A stretch of 64,000 nucleotides of DNA, taken from assembly GCA_030789695.1 (NCBI GenBank), contig CM061134.1, positions 58,535,334 to 58,599,333 of the forward strand, given 5' to 3'. This DNA comes from Scilla litardierei. Lineage: Eukaryota; Streptophyta; Magnoliopsida; Asparagales; Asparagaceae. Below the pieces are notes generated by a model. The model saw only the letters and a program-made list of their open reading frames with translations, did not search any database and was not told where the DNA came from. The position numbers and the translations under genes were made by a program. Positions 30,405 through 41,420 of the stretch are shown piece by piece (the first letter of the stretch is position 1; every line of letters starts with the position of its first letter).

Positions 30405-30998
30405 TCAGTCAATCTGAATGACTGAGGGGTCCGACGGACGGCCAGAAGATCGGAACAAAAGCCGAGCAGAGCGACGAGTAGGAAAATCTGGAGACTTCCT
30501 CTTAGAAGACAAAACACGAACAGCAGATGAACCAACAGGAACATGAGGTGGAGTCTGGACAACGGAGGTCGGAGACACATGGGGTTTTGGCGTGAAGCCA
30601 GGAGGAGGAGAAACACAAGCAGGAGACGTGTTCGCAGAGGTAGCAAACAGGTCACGAAGCTCAGGAGGAACAGGACAAGCAAGATGCTTACACGAGATAA
30701 GCTGAAGCTTAAGCAAAAGCGAAAGCTTCTCATCAAGGGAAACAGACAGCATTTCAAGAGCACAGACACGAGCGTCCAATTGACGAAGTAGAAACTCCGT
30801 GGACCGAGAAGGATCCTCAGCAGCCCGAGATGAGTGTTCAGTAGCATGCACAGATGGGATAGGGTCACTGACAGAGATATGAAGAGGCTCTCCCGATGAT
30901 TGAGGCGAAGAGGGAGCCGGATCAGGTTTTGGTGAAGGAACAGGCTCATTGAGGAAGTCGAGTGAGACATTAGGGAAGAAATGATCGAAAAGAGCCAT
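30405..30998 (-). CDS. Si1 3' ORF in env-like position
   Basis: About 197 codons from the ATG at 30996-30998 (an upstream in-frame ATG at 31037 adds 13 residues). Starts MALFDHFFP, then a Pro/Ser-rich stretch, a helical LDARVCALEMLSVSLDEKLSLLLKLQLI segment that could be a short coiled coil, a second Pro-rich part and a basic Ser/Arg-rich tail (SSKRKSPDFPTRRSARLLFRSSGR). I see no signal peptide, clear membrane anchor or fusion peptide, so the label env-like refers to position only. It is open throughout. It lies downstream of an internal palindrome array (31314-31672) with a weak TATA. Function unknown. Confidence 0.65.
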   Translation of the reverse strand: MALFDHFFPNVSLDFLNEPVPSPKPDPAPSSPQSSGEPLHISVSDPIPSVHATEHSSRAAEDPSRSTEFLLRQLDARVCALEMLSVSLDEKLSLLLKLQLISCKHLACPVPPELRDLFATSANTSPACVSPPPGFTPKPHVSPTSVVQTPPHVPVGSSAVRVLSSKRKSPDFPTRRSARLLFRSSGRPSDPSVIQID

Positions 30999-31228
30999 GG
31001 CCGAGCACGGAGATAGGGCAAGAAACAGAACGAACAAAACCTAACAAGTCACGAGATAGACGGAAGCGACCTAACCTCGTTGAGTGACAGAACAAAAGGC
31101 AACGACTCCTCGAGATTGACGCACGAAAGGGAGTGAAATTGACAGCAAATGAGCATCAATCGAGCGGGAAAAACGCACAGTCGAAACGGAGGAGAGAGAA
31201 TCGACGAGGGGAAATGATCGCTTCGACT

Positions 31229-31243
31229 GAATATAAAATAAGG
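31229..31243 (-). promoter_or_regulatory. Weak TATA-like box upstream of Si1 3' ORF
   Basis: Minus strand CCTTATTTTATATTC, about 70 bp downstream of the internal array and 230 bp upstream of the ATG at 30998. Weaker than the LTR box. Confidence 0.35.
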
Positions 31244-31313
31244 AAAATCAATCTGAGCCGTTGGATCAAGGAATCGACGGCTCGGATCAAATCACATGAA
31301 CCGACACAGCAGG

Positions 31314-31672
31314 AGACAGTCGACTGGAGAACAAAAGTCAGTCGACTTTATGAAGTGATAAAATTAAAGCTCAGAAAGATGGGCAATCGACTGGCAAGTA
31401 TAATGCAGTCGCATGTCCGCTGGAAAGTCGACTGACATATAAACAACAGTCGGCTGGCCGAGAATTAATACAGATCACAAGAATAACAGAGAACACTGTA
31501 AAAATTCGATAGAGAGTATAGTCGCCTGATAACTAAATTGCAGTTGCCTGTTAAGCTAACAGTCGACTGTAGAACAGTCATCAGTCGGCTGTGTGAAAGA
31601 TATCAATTTTCATATGGAGGATATAGAGTAGGGCAGTCCACTGTCAAAAGAAAAACAGTCGTCTGTCCTGGT
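31314..31672. repeat. Internal copy of the Si1 palindrome array
   Basis: About ten sites of the CAGTCGACTG family (e.g. 31317, 31341, 31426, 31560, 31584, 31655) outside the LTRs, between pol and the 3' ORF. Spacers do not match the LTR spacers. Confidence 0.88.
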
Positions 31673-31764
31673 CCAAAAATGCACAGTGAGATAGAATTCC
31701 AGAGAATAACAACACTCACCCTAGGACCTATACTCTAATCACAAATACATCTTAAAATCATTAT

Positions 31765-31769
31765 GAAAC
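31765..31769. other. Target site duplication of At3, left copy
   Basis: GAAAC here, AAAAC at 39132-39136; four of five match. Confidence 0.7.
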
Positions 31770-32083
31770 TGATCGGTCCATATTTTACACCTTTTTCTGC
31801 ATATTTGCATGCCATTTCGGTTGCTCATATTGCGATTTTCACGATTATTCGATGATATTGTGTTACTTTTCACTATTTCTTGTTTTTGTCGGATTTCAAG
31901 AAATATGAGCAATTGGGAGCAAAAAATGAGCTTAAAGGACTTGCACGCGTAATGGAGCATCGCTCATGGACTTATTGAGGACCTATCAGCGATAGAAGAT
32001 GAGTGGAAGAAGAAAGAACGTCGTAGGAGCGACGAGTAAGCGAAATGATGAAGATTGGGCATTTTCAGCATGCCACTTGGTCG

Positions 32084-32590
32084 AGTGAAGGAGTCACTCG
32101 GCCGAGCAAATAAGCCCGCTCGACCGGCCAGATCGGATACGCAATTGCTTGAAGATTAGCGTGCACTCGGTCGAGTGACGACATCCCACTCGTCCGAGTA
32201 TGGCGACACCACTCGCCCGAGTGGCACACGAACGACGGCATCCAAAAGACTAGACTTACTATAATCCGTCAGTCGACTTCGAGCTCCGACTCGGCCGAGT
32301 ACCAAAATCCCCTCGACCGAGTGACATTTGCCGCTCGGCCGAGTGATGCCGAGGACACGCAGCGCCCAGATTTTCAGATAGCCTCCTACTCTTTTGAAAT
32401 TTGCTATCATTCCAGCAATCAAAGTATTTTTCTCATATTTTTTATGCATAGTATACTTCATGAAGATTCCAACGCCGCTAAAAACGCACAAATCGGAGGT
32501 CGAATGAAATCTGGGGAATTTCTGCAAGTTGATGCTGCAGTGCTGAAATTTCCACTCGGCCGGGTCACATGTTCCACTCGGCCGAGTGCG
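32084..32590. repeat. CACTCGGCCGAGTG array in At3 U3
   Basis: About twelve CTCGGCCGAG-type sites, several drifted (CTCGTCCGAG, CTCGCCCGAG, CTCGACCGAG). The 3' LTR has the same array at 37434-37945. Confidence 0.9.
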
Positions 32591-32681
32591 GCCTGGGCCC
32601 AGATTTTAAGTTGCGGTTTGGGCTGTTTTTAGGCACGAATTTGAGGGGGTTTCTAGGGTTATTTTCTAGGGTTTTGGGAGA

Positions 32682-32690
32682 CTATATAAG
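32682..32690 (+). promoter_or_regulatory. TATA box of At3 5' LTR
   Basis: CTATATAAG, 90 bp after the array. The 3' LTR copy is 38040-38048. Confidence 0.75.
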
Positions 32691-33076
32691 GGTTTTGTAG
32701 CCACCATTAGAGGGGGTTCCCAATATGTTTTCCTGAGGTTCCCACATGTTTTCTTAGAGTTATTTTTAGAGGTTAGGCCATGCCCTAGGCCCCCTCTTGG
32801 ATCTAAAAGCTTGTATTTTGGATTGAAGATCTTCATCAAGCTAAGTATTTTGTTCTTATTGTTTGAATCTTTGTTTTGATATCTTTATATATGCAAGCAA
32901 TGTTTTTTTATCGATTTCTCTATCGTTATTGCTATGCTTGAGTAGATTTGAAGTTCTAGGGCATGGGGATGAACCCTATGGATCTAATTTCAGATTTGTG
33001 ATGAATGAATTTCTAAATTGCTAGAATTGCTAGGAGGTTAGGTTGTGATCGATTTATTACGGATAGCTAGGGATTT

Positions 33077-33378
33077 CCATCGATTGGGGTTTGCAAGAGA
33101 TTGGATTCTAATCGATGGGAAGGCCTAAATTTTCGATTTAGGTTTATAATCGAGATTCTCTAGACTTGGTTTGCAAGAGATTGGACCAAAGCTAGGATTT
33201 TTATTATAAATCTATACCCATATTCGTTTGCAAGAGATTGGACGAATACGAACTATCACAACCTAGATCGTGACTCGAGTTTGCACGAGAGTGGGCTCGA
33301 GGAGCGATTACACGATGATGTCGACCCTAATGCTAGTGGCTTAGGTTAGGGTTTGCGCGAGAGTGGGCCCTAACCTAG
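33077..33378 (+). other. Five hairpins with a constant loop in the transcribed part of the At3 LTR
   Basis: Each hairpin has a 16-base loop core TTTGC(A/G)(A/C)GAGA(T/G)TGG(A/G) and its own stem. Stems: CCATCGATT/AATCGATGG (33077-33118, extended inward by G-C and G-T pairs), CTAGACTTGG/CCAAAGCTAG (33160-33195, 8 of 10), TATTCG/CGAATA (33221-33248), CTCGAG/CTCGAG (33274-33301) and TTAGGTTAGGG/CCCTAACCTAG (33341-33378, 10 of 11). The set lies downstream of the TATA box, so it would be in the RNA. It also occurs in the 3' LTR (38434-38740) and in At4 (58321-58618). Confidence 0.85.
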
Positions 33379-33780
33379 ATTACTATAGACCGACAATAGC
33401 GCGAGAGCGTGAGCTTGGTTCTCTATTCAGTTACGACTAGTTCACCTCGACACAAGTCTCGTAATATTGAGATTCACGATTTACAAGGATGAATGACGAT
33501 CCGTAGTGGGGATTCCCTAGCCCTAGACACTTTTATTATATTTTGTTTGAATCGATATTTGACTGACTTCTTTATCACCGACATCGACATCCACCACCAT
33601 TGTCATTACATCATACCATAACCATCTCCACCAATAAAACATTCGTAGTCGAGCCAACCTAGGATAGATTGGAACCAACACCACCTCCTCGTGTTCGATA
33701 CCTGCTCGCCACTTGACCGTGCGCTTGCGGTAAAACTACAATTGTTCTCCGGGTGTATATCCGGGGCCCGATCAAGTTTT

Positions 33781-33798
33781 TGGCGCCGTTGCCTGGGA
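33781..33798 (+). other. Primer binding site of At3 (tRNA-Asp type)
   Basis: TGGCGCCGTTGCCTGGGA, one mismatch to the tRNA-Asp complement, six bases inside the LTR. Confidence 0.88.
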
Positions 33799-33960
33799 GG
33801 TGTTTCCCGTTGGGTGCCAATTTGTCACAATTAGGCTGATTTGACGAAAATTTTTTTTAAAAAGGGAAATTTTCACCCCCGCCACCATTACTATCATTTC
33901 TATATTATTTTGTGCCACTGATATTTTTCTCCAGGTATTTATCTTTGCTTATCAGGTGTT

Positions 33961-35148
33961 ATGGATGGTATTATGTGGACCGCAGATTTTGAGGAGGAAG
34001 CATTTCAGAACTTATTGGAGGGCCTCTTGGAGTCAGTGAGGTTCACCGGTTCAGAGAGCATTACAGCAGATGATGCATTTGATCTATGATTTGTAGATTT
34101 TGTTATGAACCGTGTTTCAGCTGCAGGAACAATTGAGGAGGACATCCATGTCAGTCTTGAGGGGGATAGACTATATTTTCAGATTGCTTGCGGGCATTTC
34201 CCTCTACATGATACATCCCCACAAGTTGACATACCTGAGCAGCCAGCATCACCATCCCAGAGAGAGCCTACATTGATAGTTGATGAGAAGGCAAAGGAGC
34301 ACACTATCGAGCCAGAGCATATTGCTGAGGATGCCTCACATACGGAGCCAGAGCATGCTTTTGAGGAGGCCTTACACACAGAGCCAGAGCTTATCACCGA
34401 GGAGGTCGTGCATCGGGACGAGGACACAGCCATTCATGAGGATCCCGAGCACTATCCTCCTCCATTAGAGCTTCCGCAGCCACCTCATCCTCCCACTGAC
34501 GCAGAGGACTACCCCACAGAGCTTTTGGCCCCCCTTTAGGGAGATCTCTTTACTCCCTCACCCTTTATCTTTGATTTCCCTCCCATGTATGATGTTTTTT
34601 ATGATTCATCGTGCCTTTTGCAGGATTCATGTACATATGATCAAGAGGTACGATGGGACGTATATGAGGAGGAGAGCGAGGAGTTAGCACCCATGGACGC
34701 ATATGAATATGATCAAAAGGTGCACTGGGATGAGTCTGACGATGAGGATGAGCATCTTGATGAGGTCCACACCTATGATCTAGATTTACCTGAGCAGCAT
34801 AGAGAAGACACCGTGGAGACAGCTATCACGGCACGTGAGGATATTGGATTATTTCCAAGGAAGTATCGTCCACCATTATTTATTCCATACATTTCTATAG
34901 ACGATCCTCTTTGGGATACTTTTATTATGAGGGTGAATTTTTTGCAGTGAACTGATGCATCCTATTCTTTGCAGGGTACATGTGGAGTCCTTGTGGGAAT
35001 GCTGGAGGATGCATTGCTGGAGTTCGTTGGAATCCATGGACATACGCGCCTGGCAGAGCCACGGAAAGAGCAGTTGGAGCAGTTGCCTGCACCGGCAAAG
35101 ATACTGGATCCGCCTTTTGCTATAGGTGATATCAATCCAGTAGTGTAG
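33961..35148 (+). pseudogene. At3 acidic ORF of unknown function, three stops
   Basis: One frame of about 395 codons from the ATG at 33961 to TAG 35146-35148, interrupted by TGA 34087-34089, TAG 34537-34539 and TGA 34948-34950. The protein is very rich in Glu and Asp, with repeats of the type EPEH(I/A)...EDA.HTEPE (34300-34400) and a His/Pro-rich stretch. The end PYISIDDPLWDTF ... AKILDPPFAIGD matches the end of the At2 gene (FICFDDPFWNAF ... IRDPPFA). No gag core, zinc knuckle or enzyme domain. The stop at 34948 is followed by a pyrimidine run and TTTGCAG, so a small intron there is also possible. Confidence 0.65.
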
Positions 35149-35569
35149 AAATTTTATGCTTTCAATAAACACGAATCCTCTCGACAGCGAGGGGGCCGAA
35201 TAGATTTGATTGAATAAATATCAACTCATATGACGGCAACAAAAATCTTTTACACCCCAAACCCATTATATATATTAATTGCCCTCTTCATATTTGATAC
35301 GCCACATCCTTTTGCTCACCACCATCGAGCATTTCTTTCAAGTGAATACTCACTTTCTTATTCATTTGACTTGACCACTCTTTGCAACGCCATGACATTT
35401 TTGATTGAGTCATTTGAATAGGATTGTTTGGTACAAGCTTGGGGGAAAGCGCTCTCATGCATCATTGTATGTGCATGTAGTTGCATTAGGATTTCATGTC
35501 ATTCATTTCATCATTTTTCATTCACCCCCATTATTATTATCGTTGTTCTTCATATTCTTCCACTATGAT

Positions 35570-35606
35570 CACATTGAGGACAATGTGAAGTTTAAGCTTG
35601 GGAGAG
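35570..35606 (+). other. Internal hairpin and polypurine tract of At3
   Basis: CACATTG / CAATGTG, a perfect 7-bp stem with loop AGGA (35570-35587), then AAGTTT and AAGCTTGGGAGAG (35594-35606). About 1.5 kb upstream of the 3' LTR. Confidence 0.72.
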
Positions 35607-37086
35607 TGCATTTCCATGCCATTTAGATGCATTAGCTGCATTTTTACTTTATTTTAGGGTTTTTAGAATTTTTAAAAAATTTGGCATCATCTTTTTGATT
35701 TTTCCATCTTATTTTCCTTTTATGAGTGTTCATGCATCATATTGCGTGCTTGATTTTTCTTTTCTTTCCTCTCATTTATTTTTATTTCTTTATTTTCCTT
35801 TTTTCTTCTTCCGCTAGATGAGTTTTGTATGATGATATCTCTTATTGCTTTACCAACCATCACGATGCTTATTATTCCTTGCCATGCTACTTAGATTATT
35901 CCATAGTCTTGCTATTCACATGTGCTTGCAAATCTATTTCTTTTGATGATTCCTCTACATGAATGCATGATATTAATTGAAACTGAATGTATGGATTAGT
36001 GTTTAGTATGCTTTTGTTGGAAATGCACCAAGATTCACGCATCATTAGTATATCTGAAGCATCAGTTTTATTGTCTTATTCGCCTCCTGTTGCATCTTGA
36101 TATGATTGTACGCTTTACTGCTTGACTTCACTATTTATTGAAATGATTGAGAATATCCATGCTTACATATGAGTTTTAGTTGAAGTATTATTTTATTGAA
36201 CCGTTCGTGCACATCTTATAGTGAACCGAGTGTTACATTATTTCTTTCTCCACATATATCTTTTTATTCTCTACATGTCACTTGAGTTCACCTCCTAAAG
36301 CTACTTATATCACATCTATTTCCCAAAAATCCCCACAAAAGAAAAAGTTAGCTCCAAAAAGTCCAAAAAGCCAAAAAGGAGCAAAAATCCAAAAAAACAA
36401 ATCATATGGCTCCTACAAAAATCCAAAAAGAAAAATGAGAAACAAAGTCCAAAAGAAAAAAGGGATATTTCTCTATCTCATTATTGGAGCCACAAAATAC
36501 TTGGGAAAACCAAGGCAAAAATCCCATTTTCCACTATCATATTCCTTTAGATGCGATGCCTCAAGCTAAGCTTGGGGGGGGGGGACTCGTTTGACCATAT
36601 GAGTGAGTACGACATTAGAGTGGAGAGGTGCACGAATGAGGAAGTTTGATAATGTTGAAACTTAGCAAAATACTTTAGTTATGGAGATTTCTTATGAATC
36701 GATGTAAATATGCGAATGCCATGTCTCTTATTCCATTCTCTATTGCATGCTTGGTGTGATTCTAATATGCTACAGTTATAACTCTTGATTGAAAAGTGCA
36801 TCGCCAACATTTGTATATTAAATCCTATGAAATGCGTGACGTGGATATGAATTGATTGTATTTATTTAGAGAATCCCTTTTGTTGTTCTTAAAATCTTGC
36901 AAGTACCATGTTTATGTAAGATATGAAATCCTTATAGCATGTGATTTGTATTTTCCAAGTTATCGTGATGTGTAGCTTATGGCTTGAGATCTGAGAGAAG
37001 AATCTAGCGACCCCTTCCACCTCGTGTTCTTTCTTTTTCATTCCATTTTCTTTATTTTCATCTCCCGAGTTCGTCTCTCTACTTAT
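35607..37086. other. At3 3' non-coding stretch
   Basis: AT-rich, no gene. It holds an A-rich run of CCAAAAAG repeats (36330-36460) and a further purine-tract-like AAGCTTGGGGGGGGGGA (36566-36583). Confidence 0.55.
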
Positions 37087-37125
37087 CTTCCTCGAGGACG
37101 AGTAAGAGGTAAGCTTGGGGGATTT
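37087..37125 (+). other. At3 terminal hairpin and polypurine tract
   Basis: CTTCCTCG / CGAGTAAG with one mismatch and loop AGGA (37087-37106), then AAGCTTGGGGGATTTT to the LTR edge. Nearly the same hairpin as in At1 (7026-7045). Confidence 0.82.
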
Positions 37126-39131
37126 TTATCGGTCCATATTTTACACCTTTTTTCTACATATTTGAATGCCATTTCGGTTGCTCACATTGCGATTTTCACG
37201 ATTATTCGATGATATTGTGTTACTTTTCACTATTTCTTGTTTTTGTCGGATTTCAGGAAATATGAGCAATTAGGAGCAAAAAATGAGCTTAAAGGACTTG
37301 CACGCGTAATGGAGCATCGCTCATGGATTTATTGAGGACCTATCAGCGATAGAAGACGAGTGGAAGAAGAAAGAACGTTGTAGGAGCGACGAGTAAGCGA
37401 AATGATGAAGATTGGGCATTTTTAGCATGCCACTCAGCCGAGTGAAGGAGTCACTCGGCCGAGCAAAGAACCCCGTTCGGTCGGCCAGATCGGACACGCA
37501 ATTACTTGAAGATTTGCGTGCACTCGGCCGAGTGATGACATCCCACTCGTCCGAGTATGGAGACACCACTCGCCCGAGTGGCACACGAATGACGGCATCC
37601 AAAAGACCAGACTTACTGTAATCCTTCAGTCGACTACGAGCTCCGACTCGGCTGAGTACCAAAAGCCCCTCGGCCGAGTGACGTTTGCCGCTCGGCCGAG
37701 TGATGCCGAGGACACGCAGCGCCCAGATTTTCAGACAGCCTCCTACTCTTTTGAAATCAGCTATCATTACAGCAATAACAGTATTTTTCTCATATTTTTT
37801 TATGGATAGTAGACTTCATGACGATTCCAACGCCGCTAAGAACGTGCAAATCAGAGGTCGGATGAAATCTGGAGAATTTCTACAAGTTGATGCTGCAGTG
37901 CTGGAATTTCCACTCGGCCGGGTCACATGTTCCACTCGGCCGAGTGCGGCCTGGGCCCAGATTTTAAGTTGCGGTTTGGGCTGTTTTTGGGCACGAATTT
38001 GAGGGGTTTTCTAGGGTTATTTGCTAGGGTTTTGGGAGACTATATAAGGGTTTTGTAGCCACCATTAGTGGGGGTTCCCAATATGTTTTCTTGAGGTTCC
38101 CACATGTTTTCTTAGAGTTATTTTTAGAGGTTAGGCCATGCCCTAGGCCCCCTCTTGGATCTAAAAGCTTGTATTTTGGATTGAAGATCTTCATCAAGCT
38201 AAGTATTTTGTTCTTATTGTTTGAATCTTTGTTTTGATATCTTTATATATGCAAGCAATGTTTTTTATCGATTTCTCTATCGTTATTGCTATGCTTGAGT
38301 AGATTTGATGTTCTAGGGCATGGGGATGAACCCTATGGATCTAATTTCAGATTTGTGATGAATGAATTTCTAAATTGCTAGAATTGTTAGGAGGTTAGGT
38401 TGTGATCGATTTATTACGGATAGCTAGGGATTTCCATCGATTGGGGTTTGCAATAGATTGGATTCTAATCGATGGGAAGGCCTAGTTATTCGATTTAGGT
38501 TTATAATCGAGATTATCTAGACTTGGTTTGCAAGAGATTGGACCAAAGCTAGGATTTTTATTATAAATCTATACCCATATTCGTTTGCAAGAGATTGGAT
38601 GAATACGAACTATCACAACCTAGATCGTGACTCGAGTTTGCACGAGAGTGGGCTCGAGGAGCGATTGCACGATGATGTCGATCCTAATGCTAGTGTCTTA
38701 GGTTAGGGTTTGTGCGAGAGTGGGCCCTAACATAGATTACTATAGACATGCAATAGCGTGAGAGCGTGAGCTTGGTTCTCTATTCAGTTACGACTAGTTC
38801 ACCTCGACACAAGTCTCGTAATATTGAGCTTCACGATTTACAAGGATGAATGACGATCCGTAGTGGGGATTCCCTAGCCCTAGACACTTTTATTATATTT
38901 TATTTGAATCGATATTTGACCGACTTCTTTATCACTGACACCGACATCCACCACCATTGTCAATACATCATACCATAACCATCTCCACCAATAAAACATT
39001 CGTAGTCGAGCCAATCTAGGATAGATTGGAACCAATTCCACCTCCTCGTGTTCGATACCCGCCGGCCACTTGACCGTGCGCTTGCGGTAAAACTACAATC
39101 GTTCTCCGGGTATATATCTGGGGCCCGATCA
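37126..39131 (+). repeat. At3 3' LTR
   Basis: 2006 bp; the first bases read TTATCGG instead of TGATCGG, so the terminal TG has mutated. Array 37434-37945, TATA 38040-38048, hairpin set 38434-38740 with one loop changed to CAATAGATTGG. Confidence 0.93.
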
Positions 39132-39300
39132 AAAACCAATAAATCCATTGAAACACAAATTACTCCAATCAACTTCGAAAACTCATGAAATCAAATAAGT
39201 CACAATTGCCTTTCTTAATCTCATAAAACAATAAAGCACATGAAGAAAGAAAATTAAGAATATGAGCTCAATAAGGAGTTATAGCATGAAAATTGAGCTT
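39132..39300. other. Si1 spacer between pol and At3
   Basis: AT-rich, non-coding; begins with the At3 target duplication. Confidence 0.6.
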
Positions 39301-41420
39301 CTAGATTTCAGATTCACCCATAATTCCCAATTCTCCACACAACCTCACAAATGAATCTTCTTTAAGAGGTTTAGTGAAGATATCGGCAATTTGTTTTTGG
39401 GTTTCAATGTACTCTAAGATGATGTCCTTCTTAGCTACATGATCATTTATAAAATGGTGTCTCACGTCTATGTGTTTGGTACGGGAGTGGTGTACCGGAT
39501 TCTTGGAAAGACAAATAGCACTTTGATTATCAACCATGATAGGGCAAGTATCACAATTGACACCATAGTCACTAAGAGTGTGTCTCATCCAAAGAACTTG
39601 TGCACATGCAAGACCCGCGGCAATATATTCCGCTGCAGTCGTGGACAATGACACCGAATTCTGTTTCTTAGAGAACCAAGAAACTAAGGAATGTCCTAAG
39701 AAATGGCATGTGCCACTAGTACTTTTCTTGTCGGACTTGCATCCGGCAAAGTCGGCATCACTATATGAGATTAACTCATACGTGCTAGACTTAGGGTAAA
39801 GTAACCCATAATCAAGGGATTGATTGAGATAACGAAATATTCGTTTAACCGCAATCAAGTGTGACTCCTTAGGTCTTGCTTGATATCTAGCACATATACA
39901 TACAGAAAACATGATATCGGGCCTACTAGCGGTTAAGTAAAGTAAGCTACCGATCATACCTCGATATAGACGAAAGTCTACATCTTTTCCGCTTTCATCC
40001 TTGTGTAGATGAGTAGTAGTACTCATGGAAGTCCTTTTGCTTGAAGACGATTCCATCCCGAATCGCTTAATAAGCTCCCTTGTGTACTTTGTCTGATGTA
40101 TGAAAGCGCCATTCTCCATTTGTCGAATTTGCAATCCAAGGAAGTAGGTGAGCTCTCCCATGTGGCTCATCTCAAACTCATCCTTCATAGACTTGGAAAA
40201 TTCTTGACAAAGATTAAAGTTAGTAGAACCGAAAATAATATCATCTACATAAACTTGAATCAAAAGAATGTCATTTTCATAATCTTTAATGAAGAGTGTA
40301 GAATCAACTTCTCCCATTTTAAAACCTAAATTCAAAAGAAAGGTCTTAAGGCGATCATACCAAGCTCTAGGAGCTTGTCTCAATCCATACAACGCTTTCT
40401 TAAGTTTGAAAACATGGTTTGGAAATTTCTCATGAATAAAACCGGGAGGTTGAGAAACATAGACTTCTTCATTTACAAATCCATTTAAAATGCACTTTTA
40501 ACATCCATTTGAAATAATTTAAAATTCTTATGGGATGCAAAAGATAAAAGCAACCTAATAGCTTCTAATCTAGCTACGGGGGCAAAGGATTCTTCGAAAT
40601 CAATACCTTCCTCTTGCCGGTAGCCTTGAGCTACTAACCTTGCTTTGTTCCGTGTGATTACCTCGTTTTCATCGGTCTTGTTCTTGAAGATCCATTTGGT
40701 CCCAATAGTTTGGTGACCACTTGGAAGAGGTACAAGTTTCCAAACTTCGTTTCTCTCGAATTGCGCTAGTTCTTCTTCCATTGCCACTATCCAAGAGCTA
40801 TCCTCACAAGCTTCTTGAATGTTCTTTGGCTCAATGGTAGAGACGAATGCGCAATGGGAGAATTCTTCAATGCTTGATCTCGTTCGAACACCCACACCAA
40901 TATCTCCAATAATTTGGTTATGAGGATGGTTGCGAACAGTTGGATAAGCTTTGGGTAAACCTGGATCACTAGGAACAACTTCAACAACTTCGTTAGAAGT
41001 GTTAGTCTCAACAATATTATCATTAATCTTAACATTATTAAGAGAGTCACAAAGAATCTCTACATTATCATCAACAACATGAGGAAAGTCAAAATCTTCA
41101 TAAAAATATACGTGAAGTGATTCCTCAATCGTTGAAGAAGTTTTGTTGTATATCCGGTAGGCTTTGCTACGTGTGGAATATCCAACAAAAATTCCTTCAT
41201 CGGATCTTGGCTCAAATTTGTCTAAATTACCAAAGGTGTTCTTTATAAAACATTTTGAACCAAAGACACGAAAATATTTCACTTGAGGCTTTTTATCATA
41301 AAACAACTCAAAACAAGTTTTGTTTGTTCGGGGTCTCACTAGGATCCTATTGAGCACATAACATGCAGTGTGCACCGCTTCTGCCCAAAATTGTAGTCCT
41401 AAATGACTATCATGGAGCAT
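39301..41420 (-). pseudogene. Si1 end of integrase, reverse transcriptase and RNase H
   Basis: Copia-type. Up to 41420: [15 protein letters not shown]..., the integrase end. RT starts with [31 protein letters not shown] (near 40650) and FQMDVKSAF, where a stop and frameshift occur (40485 to about 40400). It resumes with MYGLRQAPRAWYDRL (40392), the catalytic VYVDDIIFGS (near 40245) and FLGLQI. RNase H has SYSDADFAG, AAEYIAAG and ends ADIFTKPL. Order IN-RT-RH is diagnostic of copia. The break between the two RT pieces makes this copy inactive as it stands. Confidence 0.92.

Larger units (their letters stand above)
31770..33774 (+). repeat. At3 5' LTR
   Basis: TGATCGGTCC...GGCCCGATCA. In order: CTCGGCCGAG array (32084-32590), TATA (32682-32690) and five hairpins with a shared TTTGC(A/G)(A/C)GAGA loop (33077-33378). 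Confidence 0.94.
31770..39131 (+). mobile_element. At3: Athila-like non-autonomous element inside Si1
   Basis: Plus-strand element with LTRs 31770-33774 (2005 bp) and 37126-39131 (2006 bp), a tRNA-Asp-type primer site, one broken ORF (33961-35148), an internal hairpin plus purine tract and a terminal one. No gag core, protease, RT or integrase. The LTR belongs to the same family as At4; the coding part resembles the acidic tail of At2. Confidence 0.9.

Noticed and set aside
30326..31021. Leu-rich 231-codon frame overlapping the Si1 3' ORF
   Set aside because: Hydrophobic shadow of the other frame; at first it looked like a membrane protein, but it lacks a matching start near the array and the alternative frame has the Pro/Ser-rich composition seen in such ORFs.
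34940..34976. Definite intron in the At3 ORF
   Set aside because: TTTGCAG is a fair 3' splice site, but no convincing 5' site was found and the matching region of At2 has no gap; left as a possibility in the gene entry.
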